The notes under the pieces are model-generated. The model saw nothing but the letters and a program-made list of their open reading frames with translations. It was not told the DNA's origin and did no database searches. From RGIG8700 sp964568815 (GTDB lineage: Bacteria; Bacillota; Clostridia; RGIG6154): a stretch of DNA of 20,489 nt. Position 1 is the first letter of the stretch; each line of letters starts with the position of its first letter. Position numbers and translations under genes: made by a program. The DNA lies in the NCBI GenBank assembly GCA_964568815.1, contig CAZMRY010000024.1, positions 1 to 20,489 of the forward strand. Direction: 5' to 3'. Shown here piece after piece: positions 1-5,577 of the stretch.

Positions 1-52
1 GGCTATCAAAAGAGCAAGACATATTGCTTTATTGCCTTATTCAAACGACTAA
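1..52 (+). CDS. rpsR: 30S ribosomal protein S18, C-terminal end (partial)
   Basis: Only the last 16 codons are in the window, read in the frame that starts at base 2 and ends at the TAA at 50-52. The encoded tail AIKRARHIALLPYSND is the highly conserved C-terminus of bacterial S18, which binds S6 on the platform of the small ribosomal subunit. In Bacillota rpsR normally ends an rpsF-ssb-rpsR operon, so rpsF and ssb are expected just upstream of the window (inference). The intrinsic terminator at 78-113 fits the operon ending here. The fragment is short, but the motif is distinctive. Confidence 0.93.
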   Translation, partial: AIKRARHIALLPYSND

Positions 53-77
53 TAAAGTGCATAAAATGCGTTCTACC

Positions 78-113
78 GAAAACCGAAGTCATTTTGACTT
101 CGGTTTTCTTTTT
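78..113 (+). terminator. Intrinsic terminator after rpsR
   Basis: A perfect 13-bp stem (gaaaaccgaagtc at 78-90 with its complement at 96-108) has a 5-nt loop and is followed by a T5 run. It lies 25 nt after the rpsR stop codon and would end the ribosomal protein operon. Confidence 0.93.
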
Positions 114-133
114 AACAAACTCACACCTTATGT

Positions 134-318
134 ATAACACATACACTACGGTGTGAGTTTGTCAAAATATCTTCGCATTTTCTGCACTTTCTCTGATATA
201 AGCTGTGGAGAGCCATCATTAAAATCTGCCCTAAATTTAAGGGGAATATTGGGATTAGGTCACGCCTTAAATCAGCAAAATCTATCTCCTGTTTCAGGGT
301 TTTGCAAAAAGTTTTTTT
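134..318. repeat. Long repeat module, copy 1
   Basis: It starts with ataacacatacactacg and ends in a T-rich tail. It is nearly identical to 615-797, with five substitutions over the roughly 165-bp core. Its left flank carries a 13-bp inverted repeat (115-127 with 150-162) whose left arm is missing from copy 2, so the copies do not share the same left boundary. Confidence 0.85.
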
Positions 319-364
319 GTAACACATACACTACTACCTTGTAACACTTAATTTTTTATATCAC

Positions 365-471
365 AATCCTCCCGTCAGCCTATGGCTGACACCCTCCTTT
401 ACACAAGGAGGGCTATATTTGGCTCCCTTGTGTAAAGGGAGCTGTCAAACCACAGGTTTGACTGAGGGATT
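365..471. repeat. MITE-like palindromic element
   Basis: Two arms of about 50 bp, 365-413 and 421-471, are imperfect inverted copies of each other. Both contain a cctccttt/ctcccttt acacaag core and a GTCAG- or GTCAA-type inner hairpin (gtcagcc tat ggctgac on the left; gtcaaac cacag gtttgac on the right). The spacer is only 7 nt, so a single strand could fold into a long cruciform with side hairpins. Similar palindromic repeats are widely scattered in gut Clostridia genomes (from memory). There is no transposase in the window. Confidence 0.8.
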
Positions 472-494
472 GTAAAGTTTTAGATGTTACAGGG

Positions 495-543
495 CACTAC
501 GGGTTGGCTTTATTTAAATATACCTCCGATTTTGGAGCTCTGT
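495..543. repeat. 49-bp module, copy 1
   Basis: It begins cactacgggttggcttta and contains the small hairpin ctcc-gatttt-ggag. It recurs at 800-848 with a few substitutions. Confidence 0.75.
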
Positions 544-557
544 TTTGGTGAGTACAC

Positions 558-614
558 CACGCCTTAAATCAGCAAAATCTATCTCCTGTTTCAGGGTTTT
601 GCAAAAAGTTTTTT
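558..614. repeat. 57-bp sub-module, extra copy
   Basis: It is identical or nearly identical to the right third of the long module (261-317 and 742-797). Here it stands without the left two thirds and runs directly into long-module copy 2. That arrangement shows that the array grew by unequal recombination or partial duplication. Confidence 0.8.
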
Positions 615-797
615 ATAACACATACACTACGGTGTGAGTTTGTCAAAATATCTTCGCATTTTCTGCGCTTTCTCTGATATAAGCTGTGGAGAGCTATTAT
701 CAAAATCTGCCCTAAATTTAAGGGGAATATTGGGATTAGGTCACGCTTTAAATCAGCAAAATCTATCTCCTGTTTCAGGGTTTTGTTAAAATTTTTA
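615..797. repeat. Long repeat module, copy 2
   Basis: It is the second near-identical copy of 134-318, offset by 481 bp and in the same orientation. It ends in a T-rich stretch and passes into the second 49-bp module. Confidence 0.85.
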
Positions 798-799
798 TA

Positions 800-848
800 C
801 ACTACGAGTTGGCTTTATCAAAATATACCTCCGATTTTGGAGTTCTGT
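800..848. repeat. 49-bp module, copy 2
   Basis: It is the second copy of 495-543, in the same orientation, and again contains ctccgattttggag. It is the last repeat before the toxin-antitoxin promoter. Confidence 0.75.
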
Positions 849-888
849 CGGAAAGTATATTATACATAAAATATGGGTAAATTTGTTG

Positions 889-917
889 TTGTATTTTACT
901 TAAAATTGTGATATAAT
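889..917 (+). promoter_or_regulatory. Sigma-A promoter of the toxin-antitoxin operon, with possible operator
   Basis: The -35 TTGTAT (889-894) and the -10 TATAAT (912-917) are separated by 17 bp. An imperfect palindrome of 20 bp (906-925; 6 of 10 positions symmetric, with TTGT and ACAA ends) covers the -10. It is the expected place for autorepression by the antitoxin. The promoter is well supported and the operator is tentative. Confidence 0.75.
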
Positions 918-948
918 AATTACAACAGAATGTAAAGGAGGTTTTTGT

Positions 949-1194
949 ATGCCAAATATCAGACCTGTTTCAGATTTAAGAAATTATGCAGAGGTGTTAA
1001 AAGAAATAGCATTTGACGAACCGGTATTTCTTACAAAAAATGGCAGAGGTCGCTATGCAATTGTAGATATGGAAGAATATGAAAAAACAAAAGCGATCAT
1101 TAAACTTATGGGAAAACTTGCCGAAGGAGAAAAATCAGCTAAAGAAAACGGATGGTTAACTAATGATGATGTAAAGGCTGCTTTGGGGGTATAA
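949..1194 (+). CDS. Type II toxin-antitoxin system antitoxin, Phd/YefM family
   Basis: An 81-aa protein with the N-terminal pattern of Phd/YefM antitoxins: the PVSDLR start, then FLTKNGRGRYAIVDMEEYE, which forms the DNA-binding fold in this family. The C-terminal third is charged and probably binds the toxin. The start is fixed by the ribosome binding site AAGGAGG at 935-941, 7 nt before the ATG. The gene is followed after 3 nt by the toxin ORF, the normal antitoxin-first order. Members repress their own operon by binding over the promoter, which fits the palindrome at 906-925 (inference). The family call is firm. The exact subfamily cannot be decided by eye. Confidence 0.9.
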   Translation: MPNIRPVSDLRNYAEVLKEIAFDEPVFLTKNGRGRYAIVDMEEYEKTKAIIKLMGKLAEGEKSAKENGWLTNDDVKAALGV

Positions 1195-1197
1195 GTA

Positions 1198-1527
1198 ATG
1201 AAAATACGAGTTACACCTGCTGCACTGAATGATTTGAAAGAAATAAAAACATATATTGAAAAGGATTTATCCAACCCTATAGCGGCAAATAATGTAATCA
1301 AGCGTATCATCGAAGATTATAGTCATTTGGAAATCGCACCATATATGGGCGTATCCTTATCAAATAAAGTGCCTTTTGACACAGATTACCGTTTTATCGT
1401 AAGTGGTAATCATCTTGTGTTTTATAGAGTTGATAATGAACATGTTTCAATTTATCGTGTTTTATATGGGCGACGAGATTATCTCAAAATCATTTTTGAT
1501 GATATTGAACTTAGCAATGAAGAGTAA
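1198..1527 (+). CDS. Type II toxin-antitoxin system toxin, RelE/ParE superfamily
   Basis: A 109-aa protein with the RelE/ParE layout: an N-terminal beta strand (MKIRVTPAALNDL), two helices (KEIKTYIEKDL, AANNVIKRII), and a C-terminal sheet ending RVLYGRRDYLKIIF. This is the signature region of the superfamily. RelE members cut mRNA in the ribosome and ParE members poison gyrase. The sequence by eye (R and Y rich last strand, helical hairpin with TYIEKDL) does not settle which. The start codon follows the antitoxin stop by 3 nt, so translation is probably coupled. The run of G at the end of the antitoxin gene can serve as ribosome binding site. A strong terminator follows directly. A two-gene addiction module beside repeats is typical of accessory DNA. 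Confidence 0.9.
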   Translation: MKIRVTPAALNDLKEIKTYIEKDLSNPIAANNVIKRIIEDYSHLEIAPYMGVSLSNKVPFDTDYRFIVSGNHLVFYRVDNEHVSIYRVLYGRRDYLKIIFDDIELSNEE

Positions 1528-1532
1528 TTTAT

Positions 1533-1565
1533 AAACCTCAAGGAATGTGTGTTCCTTGAGGTTTT
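1533..1565 (+). terminator. Terminator of the toxin-antitoxin operon
   Basis: A 13-bp perfect stem (aaacctcaaggaa at 1533-1545 with its complement at 1552-1564) has a 6-nt loop and T4 at its end. It lies 5 nt after the toxin stop and faces the end of the minus-strand 40-aa ORF. Confidence 0.9.
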
Positions 1566-1581
1566 GTAATTTTTAAAATAG

Positions 1582-1704
1582 TTATTCCTCGTCTTCACAA
1601 TTTATATACATTTCTTCAACCTTTTTCTGCAGCTCTTTCAATCTTTCCATTTCGTCGGTTATACCATTGAATAGCGCTAAGTACATTTCTTTGTAGTTTT
1701 CCAT
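1582..1704 (-). CDS. Small 40-aa helical protein
   Basis: The ORF reads MENYKEMYLALFNGITDEME and then a charged helical stretch with a heptad-like pattern (RLKELQKKVEEMYI), ending CEDEE. A good ribosome binding site, AAAGGAG (1713-1719 on this strand), stands 8 nt before the ATG. Short proteins starting 'MENYKEMY-LFN-ITD' are, as far as I recall, common and unassigned in Clostridia, often near integrative elements. No function is known to me. It lies just downstream of the structured RNA candidate and its terminator, so it may be expressed only by read-through or may use a weak promoter of its own. The ribosome binding site and family resemblance make it likely to be a real gene. Confidence 0.7.
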   Translation of the reverse strand: MENYKEMYLALFNGITDEMERLKELQKKVEEMYINCEDEE

Positions 1705-1724
1705 ATTAATTTCTCCTTTATATT

Positions 1725-1751
1725 AAAAAATGCGTCAGCGAGGCTGACGCA
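1725..1751 (-). terminator. Minus-strand intrinsic terminator of the structured RNA
   Basis: A perfect 9-bp GC-rich stem (tgcgtcagc at 1731-1739 with gctgacgca at 1743-1751) has a 3-nt loop. On the minus strand it is followed by U6 (1725-1730). It lies between the structured region and the ribosome binding site of the 40-aa ORF, so it could be a plain terminator or an attenuator. Confidence 0.85.
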
Positions 1752-1898
1752 CGAAAAACGACAGACTCTCTTGACCGCCAAGTACAAGAATATTAATATT
1801 AATCGCCAAAAGCTACACATTAATAAGAGCCCATACATTTTTACACGAATGTAAAAACGCATAGCTTTTTTTGAATAATATTAATTTGTACTTGGCAG
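1725..1898 (-). ncRNA. Candidate structured RNA (small RNA or leader), about 170 nt
   Basis: Nested inverted repeats form a long rod. The outer stem is 11 bp (1777-1787 with 1886-1896), extended by a G-U and two further pairs. A 9-bp stem (1792-1800 with 1877-1885) follows after a 4-nt bulge. Then come an 8-bp stem (1808-1815 with 1862-1869) and an apical 8-bp hairpin (1838-1845 with 1850-1857) whose loop is UUCG on the minus strand. A promoter at 1904-1932 would start transcription at about 1897, exactly where the outer stem begins. The terminator at 1725-1751 ends the RNA. I match it to no known RNA family. It may be a free small RNA or the leader of the 40-aa gene. Confidence 0.6.
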
Positions 1899-1903
1899 TT
1901 ATT

Positions 1904-1932
1904 ATATTAACATAAAAGTAGAAATTTGTCCA
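1904..1932 (-). promoter_or_regulatory. Candidate sigma-A promoter of the structured RNA
   Basis: On the minus strand the -35 TGGACA (1927-1932) and the -10 TAATAT (1904-1909) have a 17-bp spacer. A perfect TATAAT overlaps at 1901-1906 with a longer 20-bp spacer. Either choice places the start at about 1894-1897, the first base pairs of the RNA's outer stem. Confidence 0.55.
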
Positions 1933-1962
1933 CTAAAATCATTCGACAGTCTTCGACAGATG

Positions 1963-2970
1963 TTATTTTATTATAACATCAAAATAAATATCAGGGTATT
2001 TTTTGTAGAAGTCAAAGGCTTCTAATTGGTCAAGGTTTAAAAAGCGGGGGCGGAATACGGCTTTTATATTTAAAATGTCTGAATTTTTCGTCTGAGCCTT
2101 TTTAATTATGTTAAGACATTTATTCCGTATTTTGTTATTTACCATATTGTCCGCATCCTTTGGGGCAGTACCGTGAATTTCTTTTGTAAGATAGAGGGTA
2201 ATATAAACATTAAGGTTATCTTTTTCAACTTTAACAGAGGGTTTTCTTTGTTGAGTTACAACTGCAGAAAAGCCCTGACCTGTAAAATCAACTGTAAGCT
2301 TGTTAAGCGTACCTGAAAGGAGCTTTAAATAGGGAATTTCTTCTGCAGAAAGCACACCGCAGAGTGCATGGTCTTTAAAAATTATGCCACCCTCTGTATC
2401 AGCTTTTGAAACAAGAGGAATTACGTAGTCGCTTTTTTCAAAAAAACTTTTAAGATAAAATGCTTCAATGAAAGGTGAGTTTTTTTCATCGAATGCAAAG
2501 TTGTAGTATTTGGCAGGGTTAAGCTCAAGGGAAGAGAAAGAGTTTTTTAAGTAGTCCTCAGCTTTGTCCTTTGTAATAACAACACAGGCAGAGGGGAGAA
2601 TTTCAACATTGCTTAAAATCCCTGTTTTAAATCTCTCTAACCCTTTGACTGCCAGGTTTTCTGAAAAGGCAATAAGCTTTAAATGGGAAAGTGTTATTTC
2701 CTTGGAAATAATTCTGTTAAAGCTGTCCATTGCTGTGTAGATATCAGCTCCTTTGACTGTTTCACACTGAAGAGGCTCCTCATCTCCTGAGGAGCCTTTG
2801 CTTATATTAAGGGGGAGAGCATACTGAAAGGTGTAGCTTAGCTGTCCGAACTCATCTTCATCAGCACCGATTGCAACTACATAAACCATATTATCAACCT
2901 CACGGGAATCAAAACAGGCGGTTAAAAGCATAGTTCCAAGTACAAGCAAAAATAGCAGCAGTTTTTTCAT
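1963..2970 (-). CDS. gerC: Spore germination receptor lipoprotein, Ger(x)C family
   Basis: A 335-aa lipoprotein, the third subunit of a GerA-type nutrient germinant receptor in the spore inner membrane. The N-terminus MKKLLLFLLVLGTMLLTAC is a lipoprotein signal with the lipobox LTAC (lipidated Cys19), followed by the family's start 'FDSREVD', equivalent to the usual C-W/F-D-x-x-E-(I/V) stretch. The C-terminal half holds the alternating strands and the long helix of Ger(x)C (NKIRNKCLNIIKKAQ). An in-frame extension of 18 codons upstream exists, but the ATG at 2970 is chosen because GGAGG stands 8 nt before it, the signal peptide begins there, and ATGA overlaps the gerB stop (translational coupling). 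It is the last gene of gerA-gerB-gerC. No good terminator follows; the next one is at 1725-1751. Confidence 0.93.
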   Translation of the reverse strand: MKKLLLFLLVLGTMLLTACFDSREVDNMVYVVAIGADEDEFGQLSYTFQYALPLNISKGSSGDEEPLQCETVKGADIYTAMDSFNRIISKEITLSHLKLIAFSENLAVKGLERFKTGILSNVEILPSACVVITKDKAEDYLKNSFSSLELNPAKYYNFAFDEKNSPFIEAFYLKSFFEKSDYVIPLVSKADTEGGIIFKDHALCGVLSAEEIPYLKLLSGTLNKLTVDFTGQGFSAVVTQQRKPSVKVEKDNLNVYITLYLTKEIHGTAPKDADNMVNNKIRNKCLNIIKKAQTKNSDILNIKAVFRPRFLNLDQLEAFDFYKKYPDIYFDVIIK

Positions 2971-3953
2971 TTTAATGACCTCCTTGCGAATATAGGAAGA
3001 ATAAATGGCACTATCCACAAACACTTATTTAAAAAAGAAGTTAAAGGCATAAGCATTTCTCCCTTTAAGCCCAATATGAAAATAATAATACCAAAGGGAA
3101 TAAAAAACACTTTTTTCGACAGTTTTCTACAAGTTTTTGAAAGAATGTGAGCTGCAAAATAAACCATTGTAGAAAGATATAAAAATGCCGAAAGGAAATA
3201 AATTATCAAAAAGGCGGTATCAGGGTGCTGAAAATATGTGCCTATCTTAATTTGCCGTAAAATAAGAAAAAGGGGAGAAAAACAGTTTTCAGGCAGGCTG
3301 GTATGAACTGTTATAAGACACCCTGCAGTTATTATAAGATAAATAACAAATGAAAAAATCAAAGTAAATGCAGTAACCCTTTTAATATCTTTTTTATTCT
3401 CAAGCATATGGGGAAGAAAAAACAGAACCACAAGCTCAAACAGAGAGGAAAGCATAAAAAATCCGTCTGAGAAAACATAGTCTGCACCTTTTCCCATAAC
3501 GGGGAAAAGATAATAGTAATTACCGTCGCTGAAAGTGAAAATCAGCATTATAAATACAGTTACATATATAACAGGCACAAAAAACAGATTAAGCTTTCCA
3601 ATGTCTGCATATGCTCCTGAAACTGTTGCCACAGTAAAGAAAAGAACAATTAAAAACACAGGCGTAGTTCTGAAAAAAAGTGAAGAAACTGTTCTTGAAT
3701 ACTCAAAAAGATTTATGGAGCAGACCAAAACCATTACTAAAGAAATAACAGGAAACAGTATTTTGGGTATGCTGATTTTTCCTGAAAGAAGAAAAATAAG
3801 CAAAAAAGCTGATGCAATACCGAAAATATATAAAACTGTTAAAAGACTTCCGCTTTCTGTAAGTCTTTTAAAGTAAACAGGTACCATTAAAAAGGTTTTT
3901 GCACAGATAAGATTAACAAGAATTGCAACAGCCTCTTTTGATTTTAAGGTCAT
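2967..3953 (-). CDS. gerB: Spore germination receptor permease subunit, GerB family
   Basis: A 328-aa very hydrophobic protein of the GerB/endospore germination permease family (APC superfamily) with about 10 membrane segments, beginning TLKSKEAVAILVNLICAKTF. The B subunit is the part of the receptor that binds nutrient germinants in studied systems. An in-frame GTG lies 12 nt upstream at 3965. The ATG at 3951-3953 is preferred because it forms an ATGA overlap with the gerA stop and has AAGGTGG 8 nt before it. Loops are short and the last segment runs into a basic tail (IFARRSLK). The length is slightly short for the family but no segment is obviously missing. The specificity (which amino acid or bile salt) cannot be read from sequence. 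Confidence 0.93.
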   Translation of the reverse strand: MTLKSKEAVAILVNLICAKTFLMVPVYFKRLTESGSLLTVLYIFGIASAFLLIFLLSGKISIPKILFPVISLVMVLVCSINLFEYSRTVSSLFFRTTPVFLIVLFFTVATVSGAYADIGKLNLFFVPVIYVTVFIMLIFTFSDGNYYYLFPVMGKGADYVFSDGFFMLSSLFELVVLFFLPHMLENKKDIKRVTAFTLIFSFVIYLIITAGCLITVHTSLPENCFSPLFLILRQIKIGTYFQHPDTAFLIIYFLSAFLYLSTMVYFAAHILSKTCRKLSKKVFFIPFGIIIFILGLKGEMLMPLTSFLNKCLWIVPFILPIFARRSLK

Positions 3954-5509
3954 TTTTTCACCCACCTTCTGCTGATTTTAGCCTGAAGTCTTGTTTGCTT
4001 AGGGTTTGCAGTTGTATATCTTTTCTCTTTTTTCCATATGGGATAATCAAAAAGATGCCTTAACGAAAAGTCTGAAAAGGCATTGAAAAGAGGTGCACCC
4101 ATAGATTTTGAAGCACTCATAACAGCCACATGAATAAACATACAAAAAGCAATTCCCCCAAAGCCCCAGAGAGCACCTGCGAAAATATAAATATATCTTA
4201 AAACACGAAAGCTCATATTAAGCTCATAGTTTGGTGTTGCAAAAGAGCCTATCCCTGTTATTGCAACAATAATAATACTTATAGGGCTGACAAGGCTTGC
4301 CTCAACTGCCGACTGTCCTATAATCAAAGCACCTATAATGCCAAGTGTTGAGCCGATTGAGGAGGGAACTCTTATGCTTGCCTCCCTGATAATGTCAAAG
4401 GCAAGCTCCATTAAAAGCAGTTCAATCAGGGAAGGAAAGGGAACGGACTCCCTTGATGCCTCTATTGCAAAAAGTAAATCAGGAGGTATCATTTCTATAT
4501 GAAAATTGATAAGAGCTATATAAAGCCCCGGCAGAAGAAAAGAAGAAAGTATTGCAATTAACCTGATTGCCTTTATAAAGTTTGCAAAAGGAAACCGCAT
4601 ATACTTATCTTCTACGGTTGTAAAAAATTCAGAAAGGGTAACGGGGCACACAAGTGCAAAAGGACTTCCGTGCATCAAAATTACAACTTTTCCTTCAATT
4701 AAACATTCTGCAGCCCTGTCAGGTCTTTCTGTTGTAAGAAACTGCGGTGTCAGGGTAAAGGTTTTGTCCTCCAGAAACTGCTCAAGCTGACCAAGCTGAA
4801 AGATATAGTCTGTATCAAGTCTTTCAAGTCTTCTTTTTACTTCGCTGACAAGACCCTCGTTTGCAATATTCTTCATATACATAAGAGATGTTGGTGTTTT
4901 GCTGACTTTGCCTACTTTGAGCATTTCGCTTACAAGGTCAGGTGAACGCACATTTTTTCTTATAAGAGCACCGTTGGTTTTAAAATTTTCGGTAAAGCCC
5001 TCATGAGGCCCGTATATAACTGCCTCTGATACAGGAGGCTGAACACCTCGCCTTTCCCAGCTTTTAACATCGCACATAAAAGCTTTTTTTACACCATCTA
5101 CAAAAATAATACAGTCACCGAGTGCAAGGCTGTAAAACGCATCATCAAAAAGCACTGTTGCAGTAAGCTGATTTACAACAACAAGAGAGTTTTCTACAGT
5201 TTCTTCTGTGGCGTCTGTGGGAATAAGCATCATAGGAGCTAAGATGTGAGTGTTAATTCTGTTTGAATCAATCATACTTTCTATGAACACAATAAAGGCT
5301 TTTCTTCCACCGCATAAGAATTCCCTTATTTTAATATCACTGCTTAAATCTGCATTGAAAACTGCCTTAACCGTATCTAAGTTTTCTTCATAAGACGGAA
5401 AAATGTATTCAGGCACAGGAGGATAAACAACTTTTCCCGGGGGAGCTGTTTCAAGATTAAAGCTTTTGTTTTCTTTGTCTTTAAAAAGATTTTCAAATAT
5501 TTTTTTCAT
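3950..5509 (-). CDS. gerA: Spore germination receptor A subunit, GerA family
   Basis: A 519-aa protein, the usual length of GerA-family subunits. Residues about 40-300 form the soluble N-terminal domain and about 310-465 hold the membrane segments. Family-typical blocks are GDCIIFVDG (131-139), RSPDLVSEML, LERLDTDYI, the ERPDRAAECLIEGKVVILMHGSP region near 261-283, VPFPSLIELLLMELAFDIIREASIRVP (356-382) and ITGIGSFATPNYEL. GerA subunits assemble into pentamers that work as ion channels opened by nutrients (established for the B. subtilis receptor). It is the first gene of the operon, with a basic C-terminal tail. No Shine-Dalgarno sequence is visible before the ATG, unlike nearly every neighbour. 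A sigma-G-like promoter ends only 5 nt upstream, so the mRNA could be leaderless. Confidence 0.95.
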   Translation of the reverse strand: MKKIFENLFKDKENKSFNLETAPPGKVVYPPVPEYIFPSYEENLDTVKAVFNADLSSDIKIREFLCGGRKAFIVFIESMIDSNRINTHILAPMMLIPTDATEETVENSLVVVNQLTATVLFDDAFYSLALGDCIIFVDGVKKAFMCDVKSWERRGVQPPVSEAVIYGPHEGFTENFKTNGALIRKNVRSPDLVSEMLKVGKVSKTPTSLMYMKNIANEGLVSEVKRRLERLDTDYIFQLGQLEQFLEDKTFTLTPQFLTTERPDRAAECLIEGKVVILMHGSPFALVCPVTLSEFFTTVEDKYMRFPFANFIKAIRLIAILSSFLLPGLYIALINFHIEMIPPDLLFAIEASRESVPFPSLIELLLMELAFDIIREASIRVPSSIGSTLGIIGALIIGQSAVEASLVSPISIIIVAITGIGSFATPNYELNMSFRVLRYIYIFAGALWGFGGIAFCMFIHVAVMSASKSMGAPLFNAFSDFSLRHLFDYPIWKKEKRYTTANPKQTRLQAKISRRWVKK

Positions 5510-5514
5510 ATTTA

Positions 5515-5544
5515 TATTATCTGCATATTTTGTTTATTAATTCA
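5515..5544 (-). promoter_or_regulatory. Candidate sigma-G promoter of gerABC
   Basis: On the minus strand the -35 TGAATT (5539-5544) and the -10 GATAATA (5515-5521) have a 17-bp spacer. They match the Bacillus sigma-G consensus (TGMATR, CATAMTA) at 5 of 6 and 6 of 7 positions. Germinant receptors are forespore sigma-G genes in studied species. The predicted start falls at or next to the A of the gerA ATG. Confidence 0.5.
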
Positions 5545-5550
5545 TATTAT
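5522..5550 (+). promoter_or_regulatory. Candidate sigma-E promoter of the sipL-like gene
   Basis: The -35 TGCATATT (5522-5529; 7 of 8 to GKMATATT) and the -10 CATATTAT (5543-5550; 6 of 8 to CATACAMT) have a 13-bp spacer. SipL of C. difficile is a mother-cell sigma-E gene, which fits. The element overlaps the candidate sigma-G promoter on the other strand. Confidence 0.55.
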
Positions 5551-5577
5551 TTAATAAAAAGAATAAGGAGAATGAGT

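Larger units (their letters stand above)
114..850. repeat. Gene-free block of mosaic repeats
   Basis: No convincing gene lies between the rpsR terminator and the toxin-antitoxin promoter. The block is built from modules that recur in different combinations. A long module of about 185 bp lies at 134-318 and 615-797. A 57-bp sub-module lies at 261-317, 558-614 and 742-797. A 49-bp module lies at 495-543 and 800-848. A 107-bp palindromic element at 365-471 sits inside the block. Minus-strand ORFs of 68 and 77 aa run through the long module. The two copies differ at 5 sites in about 165 bp and 4 of these change the amino acid, which argues against selection on a protein. Confidence 0.8.

Noticed and set aside
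121..327. 68-aa minus-strand ORF (and its 77-aa relative at 569-802) inside the repeat modules
   Set aside because: No ribosome binding site is evident. The two copies differ at 5 sites, of which 4 change the amino acid, and their ends diverge. This fits non-coding repeats.
1771..1799. Plus-strand promoter TTGACC with 17-bp spacer and TAATAT
   Set aside because: The boxes lie within the inverted-repeat arm, and no plus-strand gene follows before the gerC end. It is probably a by-product of the palindrome.
1677..1862. 61-aa minus-strand ORF across the structured RNA
   Set aside because: It runs through nested inverted repeats and a terminator, has no ribosome binding site, and overlaps the better supported 40-aa ORF.
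1725..1898. 6S RNA as the identity of the structured RNA
   Set aside because: The length and rod shape are similar. But the 5' end pairs with the middle rather than the 3' end, and the internal loop is strongly asymmetric (22 against 4 nt). I see no basis for the 6S name without a covariance search.
1942..1959. TTCGACAG direct repeat as an attachment site
   Set aside because: There are only two 8-bp units, no integrase gene in the window and no matching copy seen on the left side of the patch.
3535..3876. 113-aa plus-strand ORF inside gerB
   Set aside because: It is an antisense shadow of a hydrophobic membrane gene, with no ribosome binding site and no recognisable family.
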